Assembly: GCF_014636495.1 (NCBI RefSeq)
Contig: NZ_BMEM01000003.1
Coordinates: 186,001-250,000 of the forward strand
DNA: 64,000 nt
Source of the DNA: Ornithinimicrobium tianjinense
GTDB taxonomy: Bacteria > Actinomycetota > Actinomycetes > Actinomycetales > Dermatophilaceae
Reading direction: 5' to 3'
Positions 14,886-23,912 of this stretch are shown here, in pieces. How positions within the stretch are numbered: position 1 is the first letter of the stretch; each line of letters begins with the position of its first letter. The notes under the pieces were generated by a model. That model did not search any database and was not told where the DNA came from. It was given only the letters and a program-made list of their open reading frames with translations. A program made the position numbers and the translations under genes.

Positions 14886-17150
14886 TCAGCGGTGCCGCGC
14901 GGCAGCGGGACTCGGGTCGAGCCCGGCCTCCTCCCACTGCTGCAGGACAGCCTTCTCGCGCTCGGAGGGGATGAAACCGGAGGGTGCGAAGATCCGGGAC
15001 GGGACGTCCTCGGCCTCGCTCGTGGGCAGGCTGCCGGCCTTGATGGCCTTGACCCAGACGGCGATCGCCGCGGCCACCACGATGACCACCAGACCGGCGA
15101 AGACGATCGACATGATGCCCTGGATCATCGTGTTGGCGATGACCTGCTGCATGTCGCCGGCGTCCTTGGCCGGGCCGAGCACCTCACCCGCAGCGGCCGC
15201 CTCCTTGAAGCGGGTGTGCTGGGCGAAGTAGCCGATCTTCGGGTCGCCGCTGAAGATCTTCTGCCACGACGCCGACAGGGTGACGATGAGGTCCCAGGCG
15301 AGCGGCACGCCCGGGATCCAGGCGTACTTCAGCAGCCCCTGCTTGATGAGGATCGTCGTGACGACCGTCAGCGCGATGGCGGCCAGCAGCTGGTTGGCGA
15401 TGCCGAACAGCGGGAACAGCGTGTAGATGCCGCCCAGCGGGTCCGTGACGCCCATGACCAGGATCGAGCCCCAGCCGGCGACGACGATAATCGTGGCGAT
15501 CCAGGCGCCGACCGTCCAGGACGGGTCCTTGAACCGGCTCAGGCCCGGGATGTTGCCCAGTGCGTCGGAGAACATGAAGCGCGCCACGCGGGTGCCGGCG
15601 TCGACGGTGGTGAGGATGAACAGCGCCTCGAACATGACCGCGAAGTGGTACCAGAACGCCTTGAGCCCGGCGCCGCCGAGCGCGCCCGACATGACCTCCG
15701 CCATACCGAAGGCGAGCGTGGGAGCGCCACCGGTGCGGGACACGATCGACTCCTCGCCCACCGCCTGTGCCTCGGCGACCAGGGTCGCGGCGTCGATCGG
15801 GGGCAGCGGGGCCCCGCCGGGCGTGGTCAGGCCCAGGCCGTTGACGAACTCGGCGGCACCCTCGGGGGTGCCCTGGGTGAGCGCCTTGGCGGCGTTCATC
15901 GAGAAGTAGGTGCCCTGGTCGATGGTGATCGCGGCCACCATGGCCATGATCGCCACGAAGCTCTCGATGAGCATCGAGCCGTAGCCGATGAGGCGCGCCT
16001 GCGACTCCTTCTCGATGAGCTTCGGCGTGGTGCCCGAGGAGATCAGCGCGTGGAAGCCGGACAGGGCGCCGCAGGCGATGGTGATGAACAGGAACGGGAA
16101 CAGCGACCCGGCGAACGCGGGGCCTGCGCCGTCGCTGGCGAAGCGGGTCACGGCCGGCATCTGCACGACCGGCATCGCGACGAGGATGCCGACGGCGAGC
16201 AGGACGATCGTGCCGATCTTCATGAAGGTCGACAGGTAGTCGCGCGGGGCGAGGAGCAGCCACACGGGCAGGACCGCGGCGGCGAAGCCGTAGGCGATGA
16301 TCCACCAGGCCAGGGCCAGCGGGGAGAGGGTGAAGAACTCGGCCCACGAGGAGTTGGCGACCCAGCCGCCGGAGATGATGGCGAGGAGCAGCAGGACGAC
16401 GCCGATGACCGAGACCTCGGTGACGGCGCCGGGGCGCAGGTAGCGCAGGTAGACGCCCATGAAGATGGCGATCGGGATGGTCATCGCGATGGAGAAGACC
16501 GCCCAGGGCGACTCCGCCATCGCGTTGATGACGACGATGCACAGGACGGCGATCAGGATGAGCATGATCGCGAGCACGCCGACGATGGCGGCGATGCCAC
16601 CCACGCGCCCGAGCTCGTCGCGCGCCATCTGGCCGAGCGAGCGGCCACGGCGGCGGATCGACATGTGCAGGACCATGTAGTCCTGGACCGCCCCCGCGAG
16701 GACGACACCCACGATGATCCAGATCGTGCCCGGCAGGTAGCCCATCTGGGCGGCCAGGACCGGACCGACGAGCGGGCCGGCGCCGGCGATCGCGGCGAAG
16801 TGGTGCCCGAAGAGCACCCGCCGGTCCGTCGGCATGAAGTCACGGCCGTTCTCGAACTCCTCGGCCGGCGTCATCCGCGTGTCGCGCGGCTTGAGAACCT
16901 TCCACTCGATGAAGCGGGCGTAGAAGCGGAAGGCGATGAGGTAGGTGCAGACCGCGGCGAAGACGAACCAGACCGCGTTCACCTCCTCGCCCCGGACGAA
17001 GGCGATCATCGCCCAGCCGACGGCGCCGAGCGCCGCGATGATCGCGTACACGATGCGAGCCGTGGGGCTCATGGGGTCGGGGCCGCTGCTGCGGTCGACC
17101 GACACCGGTGGGAGGTCGGTGACCTCGGTTCGGGAGGGAGTTGTCGACAT
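14886..17150 (-). CDS. cstA: Carbon starvation protein CstA
   Basis: A 754-residue integral membrane transporter of the CstA family, which in E. coli imports peptides and pyruvate under carbon limitation. About 16-18 hydrophobic helices are visible. Conserved blocks: FGHHFAAIAGAGPLVGPVLAAQMGYLPG near residue 110, DYMVLHMSIRRRGRSLG, SGFHALISSGTTPKLI, and the C-terminal FGIANQLLAAIAL. ATG 17150 (MSTTPSRTEV) has AGGAG five bases upstream; the frame remains open far into the repeat region but without coding character. ybdD follows. The upstream region carries the unusual 22-bp repeat arrays. Confidence 0.95.
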   Translation of the reverse strand: MSTTPSRTEVTDLPPVSVDRSSGPDPMSPTARIVYAIIAALGAVGWAMIAFVRGEEVNAVWFVFAAVCTYLIAFRFYARFIEWKVLKPRDTRMTPAEEFENGRDFMPTDRRVLFGHHFAAIAGAGPLVGPVLAAQMGYLPGTIWIIVGVVLAGAVQDYMVLHMSIRRRGRSLGQMARDELGRVGGIAAIVGVLAIMLILIAVLCIVVINAMAESPWAVFSIAMTIPIAIFMGVYLRYLRPGAVTEVSVIGVVLLLLAIISGGWVANSSWAEFFTLSPLALAWWIIAYGFAAAVLPVWLLLAPRDYLSTFMKIGTIVLLAVGILVAMPVVQMPAVTRFASDGAGPAFAGSLFPFLFITIACGALSGFHALISSGTTPKLIEKESQARLIGYGSMLIESFVAIMAMVAAITIDQGTYFSMNAAKALTQGTPEGAAEFVNGLGLTTPGGAPLPPIDAATLVAEAQAVGEESIVSRTGGAPTLAFGMAEVMSGALGGAGLKAFWYHFAVMFEALFILTTVDAGTRVARFMFSDALGNIPGLSRFKDPSWTVGAWIATIIVVAGWGSILVMGVTDPLGGIYTLFPLFGIANQLLAAIALTVVTTILIKQGLLKYAWIPGVPLAWDLIVTLSASWQKIFSGDPKIGYFAQHTRFKEAAAAGEVLGPAKDAGDMQQVIANTMIQGIMSIVFAGLVVIVVAAAIAVWVKAIKAGSLPTSEAEDVPSRIFAPSGFIPSEREKAVLQQWEEAGLDPSPAAARHR

Positions 17151-17287
17151 GTCGCTCCTGTGACAGGCGATGAAGAGGGGACAGGTGAGTCCGTCGCGGA
17201 CTCTAGGAGCGGCCTCTCCCCAGGGCAAGAGGCGGGGTATGCCGTGCGCCGAGCGGTCCGGTCCGTGCGCCAGGCGGTCATCCCCCC

Positions 17288-17441
17288 ACCGGACAGGCGT
17301 TCCTGCCGGACCGGACAGGCGTTCCTGCCCGACCGGACAGGCCGCCGTGTCAGACCGGACAGGCCGCCGTGTCAGACCGGACAGGCGTTCCTGCCAGACC
17401 GGACAGGCCGTAGTGCCCAACCGGACAGGCGTTCCTGCCAG
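17288..17441 (+). repeat. Left array: seven direct 22-bp repeats
   Basis: Seven head-to-tail units start exactly at 17288, 17310, 17332, 17354, 17376, 17398 and 17420. Each begins ACCGGACAGG. Four are type A (ACCGGACAGGCGTTCCTGCC plus 2 nt), two are type B (tail CCGCCGTGTCAG) and one is type C (tail CCGTAGTGCCCA), in the order A A B B A C A. Each unit can fold as a small hairpin, for example CAGG-CGTT-CCTG. Confidence 0.97.
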
Positions 17442-17570
17442 ATGGCCGCAACACCGTGCACTGGCCACGGGAGATTGGTTGGCGACCGACGTCTTGACGT
17501 GCACGTCAGAGAGAAGTTGATAGTCCGACAGCGAGTTCCCGCTGACGTTGACGTCAACCGGCTCGGTCCC
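17442..17570. other. Core between the arrays, with two perfect palindromes
   Basis: A 129-bp segment of lower GC than its surroundings. It contains TGACGTGCACGTCA (17495-17508, perfect 14-bp palindrome) and GTTGACGTCAAC (17547-17558, perfect 12-bp palindrome), which share the half-site TGACGT. A promoter-like TTGACG (17494-17499) is followed 18 bp later by TGATAG (17518-17523); this is suggestive only. No ORF. Confidence 0.8.
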
Positions 17571-17724
17571 GGCAGGAACGCGTGTCCGGTCCGGCACTAC
17601 GGCCTGTCCGGTCCGGCAGGAACGGGTGTCCGGTCCGGCACGACGGCCTGTCCGGTGCAGCAGGAACGCCTGTCCGGTCTGGCAGGAACGCCTGTCCGGT
17701 CTGGCAGGAACGCCTGTCCGGTCC
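17571..17724 (-). repeat. Right array: seven 22-bp repeats in inverted orientation
   Basis: Units start at 17571, 17593, 17615, 17637, 17659, 17681 and 17703. Read on the minus strand from 17724 they give types A A A C A C A, aligning unit by unit with the left array, including the matching CCGTAGTGCC unit (left unit 6 against 17593-17614). The two arrays are thus arms of one roughly 154-bp inverted repeat. Confidence 0.97.
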
Positions 17725-17747
17725 GGTTGGGGGCGGTGGGGGACGGC

Positions 17748-19784
17748 TCAGGCGGGGGTGGGGGCGCCCTGTTCGTCGACCTCCACCGCGGCGCCGCGGA
17801 ACTGGGCGTCGTGGAGGCGGCGGTAGGCGCCGTCGCTCGCGAGGAGGACCTCGTGCGCCGAGCGGCCGGCGCCGCTGCGACCCTGCTGGACGATCCGGCC
17901 GTGCTCCATCACGAGGATCACGTCAGCGTCGCGGATCGTGGAGAGCCGGTGCGCGATGACGAAGGATGTGCGGTCGGCCCGCAGCCGCGCCATCGCCTCC
18001 TGGACGAGCAGCTCGGTGCGGGTGTCGACCGAGGAGGTCGCCTCGTCGAGGATGAGCAGGGAGGGCTGGGCGACGAAGGCACGGGCGATCGTGATCAGCT
18101 GCTTCTCGCCGACCGACACCGTGGAGCCCTCGTCGTCGAGCACGGTGTCGTAGCCGTCGGGCAGGTGCTGGACGAAGCGGTCCACGTAGGCGGCCTCGGC
18201 CGCGGCGCGGACCTCCGCGTCCGTCGCGCCGGGCCTCCCGTAGGCGATGTTGTCGCGGATCGAGCCCTCGAAGACCCACGCGTCCTGGAGCACCATCCCG
18301 ATGTGGGCGCGCAGCTGGCGCCGCGTCATCGTCGTGATGTCACGGCCGTCGAGGGTGATGCGCCCGCCGTCGAGCTCGTAGAAGCGCATGATCAGGTTGA
18401 CCAGCGTGGTCTTCCCCGCGCCTGTCGGCCCGACGATCGCGACGGTCTGCCCCGGCTCCGCGACCAGCGACAGGTCCTCGATGAGCGGCTCGGCGCCGTA
18501 GGAGAAGGAGACGTCCTCGAACTCGATCCGCCCGCGCGGGGCCTCCACCGGTGCGTCGCCGCTCGGGTCGGGCACCTGACGCGGCTCGTCGAGCAGCTCG
18601 AAGACCCGCTCGGCCGAGGCGACGCCCGACTGCAGGAGGTTGGCCATCGAGGCCACCTGGGTCACCGGCTGGGTGAACTGGCGGGAGTACTGGATGAAGG
18701 CCTGCACGTCGCCGAGGGACAGGGTGCCGTTGGCCACGCGCAGACCGCCGACGACGGCCACGAGGACGTAGCCGAGGTTCCCGACGAAGAACATCGCCGG
18801 CATGATGATGCCGCTGATGAACTGGGCCCTCCAGGTCACGTCGAAGAGCTGGTCGTTGGTCCGACGCATCGCCGCGGAGATCTCCTCGCGCCGGCCGAAG
18901 ACGGTCACCAGCTCGTGCCCGGTGAAGGCCTCCTCGACCTGGCCGTTGAGCGTCCCGGTGTGCGCCCACTGCGCGGTGAAGAGCTTCTGCGAGCGCTTGG
19001 CGATGAGCGCGGTGATGACCACCGAGACCGGGATGGTCAGCAGCGCGATGACGGTGAGCACCGGGGAGATCCACAGCATCATCGCGAGGATCGCGACCAC
19101 CGTGACCAGGGAGCCCAGCAGCTGCCCGAAGGTCTGCTGTAGCGACTGCTGGACGTTGTCGAGGTCGTTGGTGACGCGCGAGAGCACCTCGCCGCGGGGC
19201 TGCTTGTCGAAGAACGACAGCGGCAGCTGGTGCAGCTGCTCCTCGGCGTCGGCGCGCAGGTCACGCACCGTCCACATCGAGATCCGGTTGACGACGCGCA
19301 CCGAGACCCAGGTCAGGAGGGCGGCCACGGCATACAGCGCGACCACCTGGAGGATGACGCCGCCGAGCGCCTCGACGTCCACGCCCTGGCCGGGCACGAC
19401 GTGCGGCGTGCCCTCCACGAGGTCGGCGTAGGTGTCCTGGCCCTGCGCGCGCAGGTCGGCGACCACCTCGTCCAGCGGCACGCCGGCCGGGAGCCTGCGC
19501 CCGATGAACCCGGCGAAGACGTAGTCGGTGGCCCGACCCAGCACGCGCGGACCGAGGGTGCCCAGGACGACCCCGGCGATGCTGAGGAGCACCGCGAGCA
19601 CGACCCGCGCGCGGTAGGGAGCCAGCCGCCCGAGAAGGCGTCGCGCCGAGACGCCGAAGTTGCCGGCCTTCTCGACCGGCTGGCCGAAGGAGTGACCGCC
19701 CGGCCGGGGGCCGCGCGGTGGCTGCGGAGGACGACGGCTGGCGGCCGCGGTGGCCTCGTCGCTGGTGGTGGTCGGCTCGCTCAT
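17748..19784 (-). CDS. ABC exporter half-transporter, second gene of a heterodimer
   Basis: A 678-residue membrane-domain plus ATPase protein. Membrane helices occupy about residues 45-385 and the nucleotide-binding domain about 410-660. Walker A is GPTGAGKTTLVNL, Walker B LLILDEATSSVD with the catalytic Glu intact, and the H-loop is IAHRLST. The ABC signature is degenerate (VSVGEKQ instead of LSGGQ). Its start overlaps the stop of the upstream half-transporter by 4 bp, so the pair is coupled and should form a heterodimeric exporter of the TM287/288 or Rv1272c/1273c type. Substrate unknown; drugs or lipids are common for the family. The stop lies 23 bp from the right repeat array. Confidence 0.93.
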   Translation of the reverse strand: MSEPTTTSDEATAAASRRPPQPPRGPRPGGHSFGQPVEKAGNFGVSARRLLGRLAPYRARVVLAVLLSIAGVVLGTLGPRVLGRATDYVFAGFIGRRLPAGVPLDEVVADLRAQGQDTYADLVEGTPHVVPGQGVDVEALGGVILQVVALYAVAALLTWVSVRVVNRISMWTVRDLRADAEEQLHQLPLSFFDKQPRGEVLSRVTNDLDNVQQSLQQTFGQLLGSLVTVVAILAMMLWISPVLTVIALLTIPVSVVITALIAKRSQKLFTAQWAHTGTLNGQVEEAFTGHELVTVFGRREEISAAMRRTNDQLFDVTWRAQFISGIIMPAMFFVGNLGYVLVAVVGGLRVANGTLSLGDVQAFIQYSRQFTQPVTQVASMANLLQSGVASAERVFELLDEPRQVPDPSGDAPVEAPRGRIEFEDVSFSYGAEPLIEDLSLVAEPGQTVAIVGPTGAGKTTLVNLIMRFYELDGGRITLDGRDITTMTRRQLRAHIGMVLQDAWVFEGSIRDNIAYGRPGATDAEVRAAAEAAYVDRFVQHLPDGYDTVLDDEGSTVSVGEKQLITIARAFVAQPSLLILDEATSSVDTRTELLVQEAMARLRADRTSFVIAHRLSTIRDADVILVMEHGRIVQQGRSGAGRSAHEVLLASDGAYRRLHDAQFRGAAVEVDEQGAPTPA

Positions 19785-21523
19785 GCCACGGCCTCCACGT
19801 GCTCCTGCGACCGGACGATCTCCGCGTAGGTCGGGCAGTGCTCGAGCAGCTCGTCATGCGTGCCGGACCCCACGACCCGGCCCTCGTCGATCACCACGAT
19901 CTGGTCGGCGTCGATGATCGTGGACACCCGCTGGGCGACGACGATCACGGTGGCCTCCCTGGTCAACGGCCGTAGCGCGGCGCGCAGCCGGGCGTCGGTG
20001 GCCAGGTCGAGCGCGGAGAAGCTGTCGTCGAAGAGGTAGATCTGCGGTCGGGCCACCAGCGCGCGGGCGATGCACAGCCGCTGGCGCTGCCCGCCGGAGA
20101 CGTTGGTGCCGCCCTGCGCCACGGGGTGGTCCAGCCCCTCGGCGAAGTCCCCCACGAAGTCGTCGGCCTGGGCCACCCGGAGAGCCTCCCAGAGCTCCTC
20201 GTCGTTGGCGTCCGGCTTGCCCAGGCGCAGGTTGGTGGCCACCGTCCCGGAGAAGAGGTAGGGGCGCTGCGGCACGAGCCCGACCCTGGACCACAGCTCC
20301 GGCGGCGCGAGGTCGCGCACGTCCACCCCGTCGACGAGCACCTGGCCGGCCGTGGCGTCGGCGAGGCGCGGGACCAGCCGCAGCAGCGTGGTCTTGCCCG
20401 CACCGGTGCCGCCGATGATCGCGGTCGTGGTCCCAGGGCGGGCGACCAGCGACACGTCGTGCAGCACCGGGCTCTCCGCCCCGGGGTAGGTGTAGCCGAC
20501 GTCGCGCAGCTCCACGAGGCCGCGGTGCTCGGCGGGGCGCACCGGGTCGGTCGGCGCGACGACACTGGAGCTGGTCACGAGCACCTCGCCGATCCGCTCG
20601 GCCGAGACGCTCGCCCGCGGGATCATCGTCGCCACCATCGTGGCCATCATGATCGACATGAGGATCTGCATCAGGTAACTGATGTAGGCCGTGAGCGCCC
20701 CGACCTGCATCGCGCCGGAGTCCACCCGCTGGGCGCCGAACCAGATGACGCCGACGGTGGAGAGGTTCATCACCAGCATCACGAACGGGAACATGATCGC
20801 CATGAGGTCGCCGACCCGCAGGCCCACGTCGGTCAGCTCGGTGTTGGTGCGCCGGAACCGCTCGGTCTCCTCCGGCTCGCGCGTGAAGGCCCGCACCACG
20901 CGGATGCCGCTGATCTGCTCGCGCATGACCCGGTTGACGGCGTCGATGCGGGTCTGCTGCGCCCGGAACAACGGCACCATCCGGCGGATCACCAGACCCA
21001 TCCCGGTGAGCAGGACCGCGACGGCGACCGCGATGAGCCAGGACAGCCCGACGTCCTGGCGGACCGCCATGTAGACGCCCCCGAACCCGGTGATCGGCGC
21101 CGCCACGAGCATCACCATCCCCATGAAGGTCAGGGTCTGCACCTGCTGCACGTCGTTGGTGCTGCGCGTGATGAGCGTCGGCGCGCCGAAGTGCCCCAGC
21201 TCCTGCGCAGAGAAGCCGAGCACGCGGTCGAACACCGCCGCCCGCAGGTCCCGGCCGAGCCCCATCGCCACGCGGGCCGCCGCCCGGACCGCGGCGACCT
21301 GCGCCACCACCTGCACGGCGCTGACGGCCAGCATGATGGCGCCGACCCGCCAGATGTATGCCGTGTCGCCCCGGGCGATGCCGTGGTCGATGATGTCGGC
21401 GTTGAGCCGGGGCAGCCACAGGCTCGCGACCGCAGCGACGAGCTGGAGCACGAGCACCGTGATGACCAGCCCGGCGTAGGGCCGCAGCCGGCTGCGCAGG
21501 ATTCGGAGGAGCACGTGCTGCAT
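19781..21523 (-). CDS. ABC exporter half-transporter, first gene of a heterodimer
   Basis: A 580-residue half-transporter with six predicted helices (about residues 10-310) and an ATPase domain (about 335-570). Walker A is GGTGAGKTTLLRL and the signature is intact (VSGGQRQRL), but Walker B reads IYLFDDSFSALD with Asp where the catalytic Glu normally stands. Paired with the partner's degenerate signature, this predicts one dead and one active ATP site, the rule in heterodimeric exporters. I chose ATG 21523 (MQHVLLRILRSRLRPY), where homology begins, rather than an upstream start at 21550. It begins 40 bp downstream of the DUF305 gene. Confidence 0.93.
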   Translation of the reverse strand: MQHVLLRILRSRLRPYAGLVITVLVLQLVAAVASLWLPRLNADIIDHGIARGDTAYIWRVGAIMLAVSAVQVVAQVAAVRAAARVAMGLGRDLRAAVFDRVLGFSAQELGHFGAPTLITRSTNDVQQVQTLTFMGMVMLVAAPITGFGGVYMAVRQDVGLSWLIAVAVAVLLTGMGLVIRRMVPLFRAQQTRIDAVNRVMREQISGIRVVRAFTREPEETERFRRTNTELTDVGLRVGDLMAIMFPFVMLVMNLSTVGVIWFGAQRVDSGAMQVGALTAYISYLMQILMSIMMATMVATMIPRASVSAERIGEVLVTSSSVVAPTDPVRPAEHRGLVELRDVGYTYPGAESPVLHDVSLVARPGTTTAIIGGTGAGKTTLLRLVPRLADATAGQVLVDGVDVRDLAPPELWSRVGLVPQRPYLFSGTVATNLRLGKPDANDEELWEALRVAQADDFVGDFAEGLDHPVAQGGTNVSGGQRQRLCIARALVARPQIYLFDDSFSALDLATDARLRAALRPLTREATVIVVAQRVSTIIDADQIVVIDEGRVVGSGTHDELLEHCPTYAEIVRSQEHVEAVA

Positions 21524-21563
21524 CGTGCCACCGAGGGCTGACAACGGCACCCCGTTTGCCGGC

Positions 21564-22280
21564 TCAGCCCCGCAGCGTCGCGAGCAGCTCGGCCATCCGG
21601 TCGATCTCGGCGGTCTGCTCGACGTGCATCTCGTCCGACATCTCGCGCGCCTGCGCGTCGATGCCCTGCGTCCCGTGCTCGGTGGTCATCACCAGCGCGC
21701 CCTCGTGGTGCGCGGTCATGAGCTCCAGGAAGAGCACGTCAGCCGCGCGGCCGCTGGCCGTCCCCAGCGCCTCGAGCTGATCCGCGGTGGCCATGCCGGC
21801 CATCTCCTCGGCGTCGTGACCGGCATGCCCGCGCGACCGCGCACCCACCCGGCCACCCAGGCCCTTCACGTCCACGCCGGCTTCCACCGCCTCCTGCGGC
21901 ACCGGCTCGTCGTGCCGCACCAGCCACCCGACAAGTGCCCCCACCTCCGGTCCCTGCGCCGCGGCGATCCGCTCCGCCAGGCCGCGCACCGCCTGGTCCT
22001 CGAGCCCGTCGCGGGCGATCTCGACCATCTCCAGCGCCTGGGCGTGGTGGATGATCATCGCCTGCGCGAACCGCACGTCCGCCTCGTTCGGCTCCTCCAC
22101 CGGTATGGCGATCGGTCCCGTCAGCGTGGCGTTCGCCTCCCCCGGCCCGCCGGGCTGGATGACGGGCCGGTCCGGGGTGACCGTCACCGCCGTCGGGGTC
22201 TGCGACGCGGAGCAGCCGGCCAGCAGGGCGGCGCCGAGCACGAGGGAGACCAGCGACGCCGAGGCGGGGGGTGAGGGCAT
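21564..22280 (-). CDS. DUF305 lipoprotein
   Basis: A 238-residue secreted lipoprotein. The signal peptide has lipobox ALLAGC (Cys about residue 23). The DUF305 domain follows, with its paired helical motifs DVRFAQAMIIHHAQALEM and LFLELMTAHHEGALVM; these His/Met-rich segments resemble metal-binding (ferritin-like) helices, and some relatives are linked to copper. Function unproven. It is divergent from the LVIVD-repeat gene, a pairing often seen in actinobacteria, and may share regulation through the 165-bp region between them. Confidence 0.92.
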   Translation of the reverse strand: MPSPPASASLVSLVLGAALLAGCSASQTPTAVTVTPDRPVIQPGGPGEANATLTGPIAIPVEEPNEADVRFAQAMIIHHAQALEMVEIARDGLEDQAVRGLAERIAAAQGPEVGALVGWLVRHDEPVPQEAVEAGVDVKGLGGRVGARSRGHAGHDAEEMAGMATADQLEALGTASGRAADVLFLELMTAHHEGALVMTTEHGTQGIDAQAREMSDEMHVEQTAEIDRMAELLATLRG

Positions 22281-22445
22281 ACGGCATACCTCATCACGCG
22301 GACCCGGCCCCGCGACAGAGGTGACGGGTCAAGGACTGGTCAGGGTTCGGTATGGAGTTGGCAAAGTCTCCCCTGCGGGTACCCCCGCGCCCCTACTGTC
22401 TGGCTCACCACCCAGGCCCTCGCGGGCCCGACAGGAAGGTCCGGC

Positions 22446-23888
22446 ATGACACTGCACCCGCAACGACGCGGTCGCCGTGCGGCGCTCGCGCTGCTCGGCG
22501 CCGCCGCGCTGACCGTGAGCACTGCCACCGGCGTCCTCGCGACGCCCGACACGCAGGACCTGTCGGCGGCCGACGCCGCCGCGGCGCAGCTCGCCACGGG
22601 CGAGACGAGCATGAGCGAGAACATCACCCACCTGGCCAACCTGCCCATCCCGGCCGCGTTCAACAACGCGATCGGGTCGGACCTGGCCTTCCAGGGCGAC
22701 TACGCCTTCGTCGGCAGCTACGCCGGCTTCTGGGTCGCCGACATCTCCGACCCGGCCAACCCCTCCGTCGTCGCCGAGGTGCTCTGCCCCGGCGGCCAGG
22801 GGGACATCACGGTCTCGGGCGACCTGCTCTTCCTCTCGGTGGACGCGGCCCGCACCGACGACACCTGCCAGAGCTCGCCCAGCACCGCGGCGGAGGCGAC
22901 CGCCTGGGAGGGCATGCGCGTCTTCGACATCAGCGACGTGAGCGACCCGCAGTACGTCGCCGCGGTCCGCACCGACTGCGGCTCGCACACGCACACCCTG
23001 GTGCCGGCGAAGAACAAGAAGAGCGTCTACCTCTACGTCAGCAGCTACGGCCCACGCGCGACCCTCCCGAACTGCCAGCCGCCGCACGACTCGATCTCGA
23101 TCATCGAGGTCCCGGTGGCCGACCCGGCCGCTGCCGCGGTCGTCGCCACGCCCGACCTCTTCGCCGACGACGCCGGTGGCAACCCCGGCGGCAACGGGTC
23201 GGCGACCACGGCCGGCTGTCACGACATCACGGCCTACCCGGCGCTCAACATCGCCGCGGGGGCCTGCATGGGCGACGGCATCGTCCTGGACATCCTGGAC
23301 CCGCTGAAGCCACGGGTGATCGAGCGGGTCCGTGACACGGACAACTTCGCCTTCTGGCACTCGGCCACCTTCAGCCAGCTGGCCGACAAGGTCGTCTTCA
23401 CCGACGAGCTCGGCGGCGGCGTCGGCGCGACCTGCCTCGAGTCGCTGCCGGCCACGAAGGGCGCCAACGCGATCTACGACCTCAGCCGGCGCGGTGCGCT
23501 CACCCACCGGTCGTACTTCAAGATCCCGCGCACCCAGTCGACCACCGAGAACTGCGTGGCCCACAACGGCTCGCTCGTCCCGGTCATGGGCTCGGACATC
23601 ATGGTCCAGGCGTGGTACCAGGGCGGCGTGTCGGTCTGGGACTTCACCGACTCGACGTACCCGCAGGAGATCGGCTACTTCGAGCGCGGCCCGATCAGCG
23701 AGGAGCGCCTCGTCCTCGGCGGGTCCTGGTCGTCGTACTACTACAACGGCCACATCTACTCCTCCGACATCACCCGGGGTCTGGACGTGCTCCGTCTCGA
23801 CGACCCGCGCACGGACGCGGCCGCGTCGGTCCGCATGGGCACGCTCAACGTCCAGACCCAGCCGCTCTACCAGGGCAACGGCAACTAG
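22446..23888 (+). CDS. Secreted LVIVD-repeat protein
   Basis: A 480-residue protein with an N-terminal signal peptide (RRAALALLGAAALTVSTATGVLA) and beta-propeller-like LVIVD repeats, for example FQGDYAFVGSYAGFWVADIS, GMRVFDISDVSDPQYVAAV, GGVSVWDFTDSTYPQEIGYF and GHIYSSDITRGLDVLRL. Several cysteines suggest disulfides. Likely extracellular or cell-surface; ligand and role unknown. GGAAGG precedes ATG 22446. It is divergent from the DUF305 lipoprotein. Confidence 0.9.
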   Translation: MTLHPQRRGRRAALALLGAAALTVSTATGVLATPDTQDLSAADAAAAQLATGETSMSENITHLANLPIPAAFNNAIGSDLAFQGDYAFVGSYAGFWVADISDPANPSVVAEVLCPGGQGDITVSGDLLFLSVDAARTDDTCQSSPSTAAEATAWEGMRVFDISDVSDPQYVAAVRTDCGSHTHTLVPAKNKKSVYLYVSSYGPRATLPNCQPPHDSISIIEVPVADPAAAAVVATPDLFADDAGGNPGGNGSATTAGCHDITAYPALNIAAGACMGDGIVLDILDPLKPRVIERVRDTDNFAFWHSATFSQLADKVVFTDELGGGVGATCLESLPATKGANAIYDLSRRGALTHRSYFKIPRTQSTTENCVAHNGSLVPVMGSDIMVQAWYQGGVSVWDFTDSTYPQEIGYFERGPISEERLVLGGSWSSYYYNGHIYSSDITRGLDVLRLDDPRTDAAASVRMGTLNVQTQPLYQGNGN

Positions 23889-23912
23889 GAGGACGGCAAT
23901 GAGGAGGACGGC

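Larger units (their letters stand above)
17151..17747. other. 597-bp intergenic region with inverted 22-bp arrays
   Basis: There is no credible gene here. The region between the cstA start and the ABC exporter stop holds, left to right, about 137 bp of likely cstA promoter, seven direct 22-bp units (17288-17441), a 129-bp core with two palindromes (17442-17570), seven units in the opposite orientation (17571-17724) and a 23-bp G-rich spacer. Because 22 is not a multiple of 3, the open frames across it cannot be a conserved repeat protein. Confidence 0.9.

Noticed and set aside
17288-17724. CRISPR array
   Set aside because: Units are contiguous with no spacers, the two halves are inverted, and no cas gene is present.
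17288-17724. Plasmid-type iteron replication origin
   Set aside because: Unit length fits, but the opposed arrays, very high GC, absence of a rep gene and chromosomal setting argue against it.
14745-19142. A 1,465-codon open frame on the plus strand across cstA, the repeats and the ABC gene
   Set aside because: It is antisense to two clear membrane-protein genes and its residue composition (Asp/Arg/His/Gly) is that of a GC-rich shadow frame; it also runs through noncoding 22-bp repeats.
23889-23912. Tiny ORF (MRRTA) with duplicated GGAGGACGGC after the LVIVD gene
   Set aside because: Five codons only; it looks like a short duplication of a ribosome-site-like sequence.
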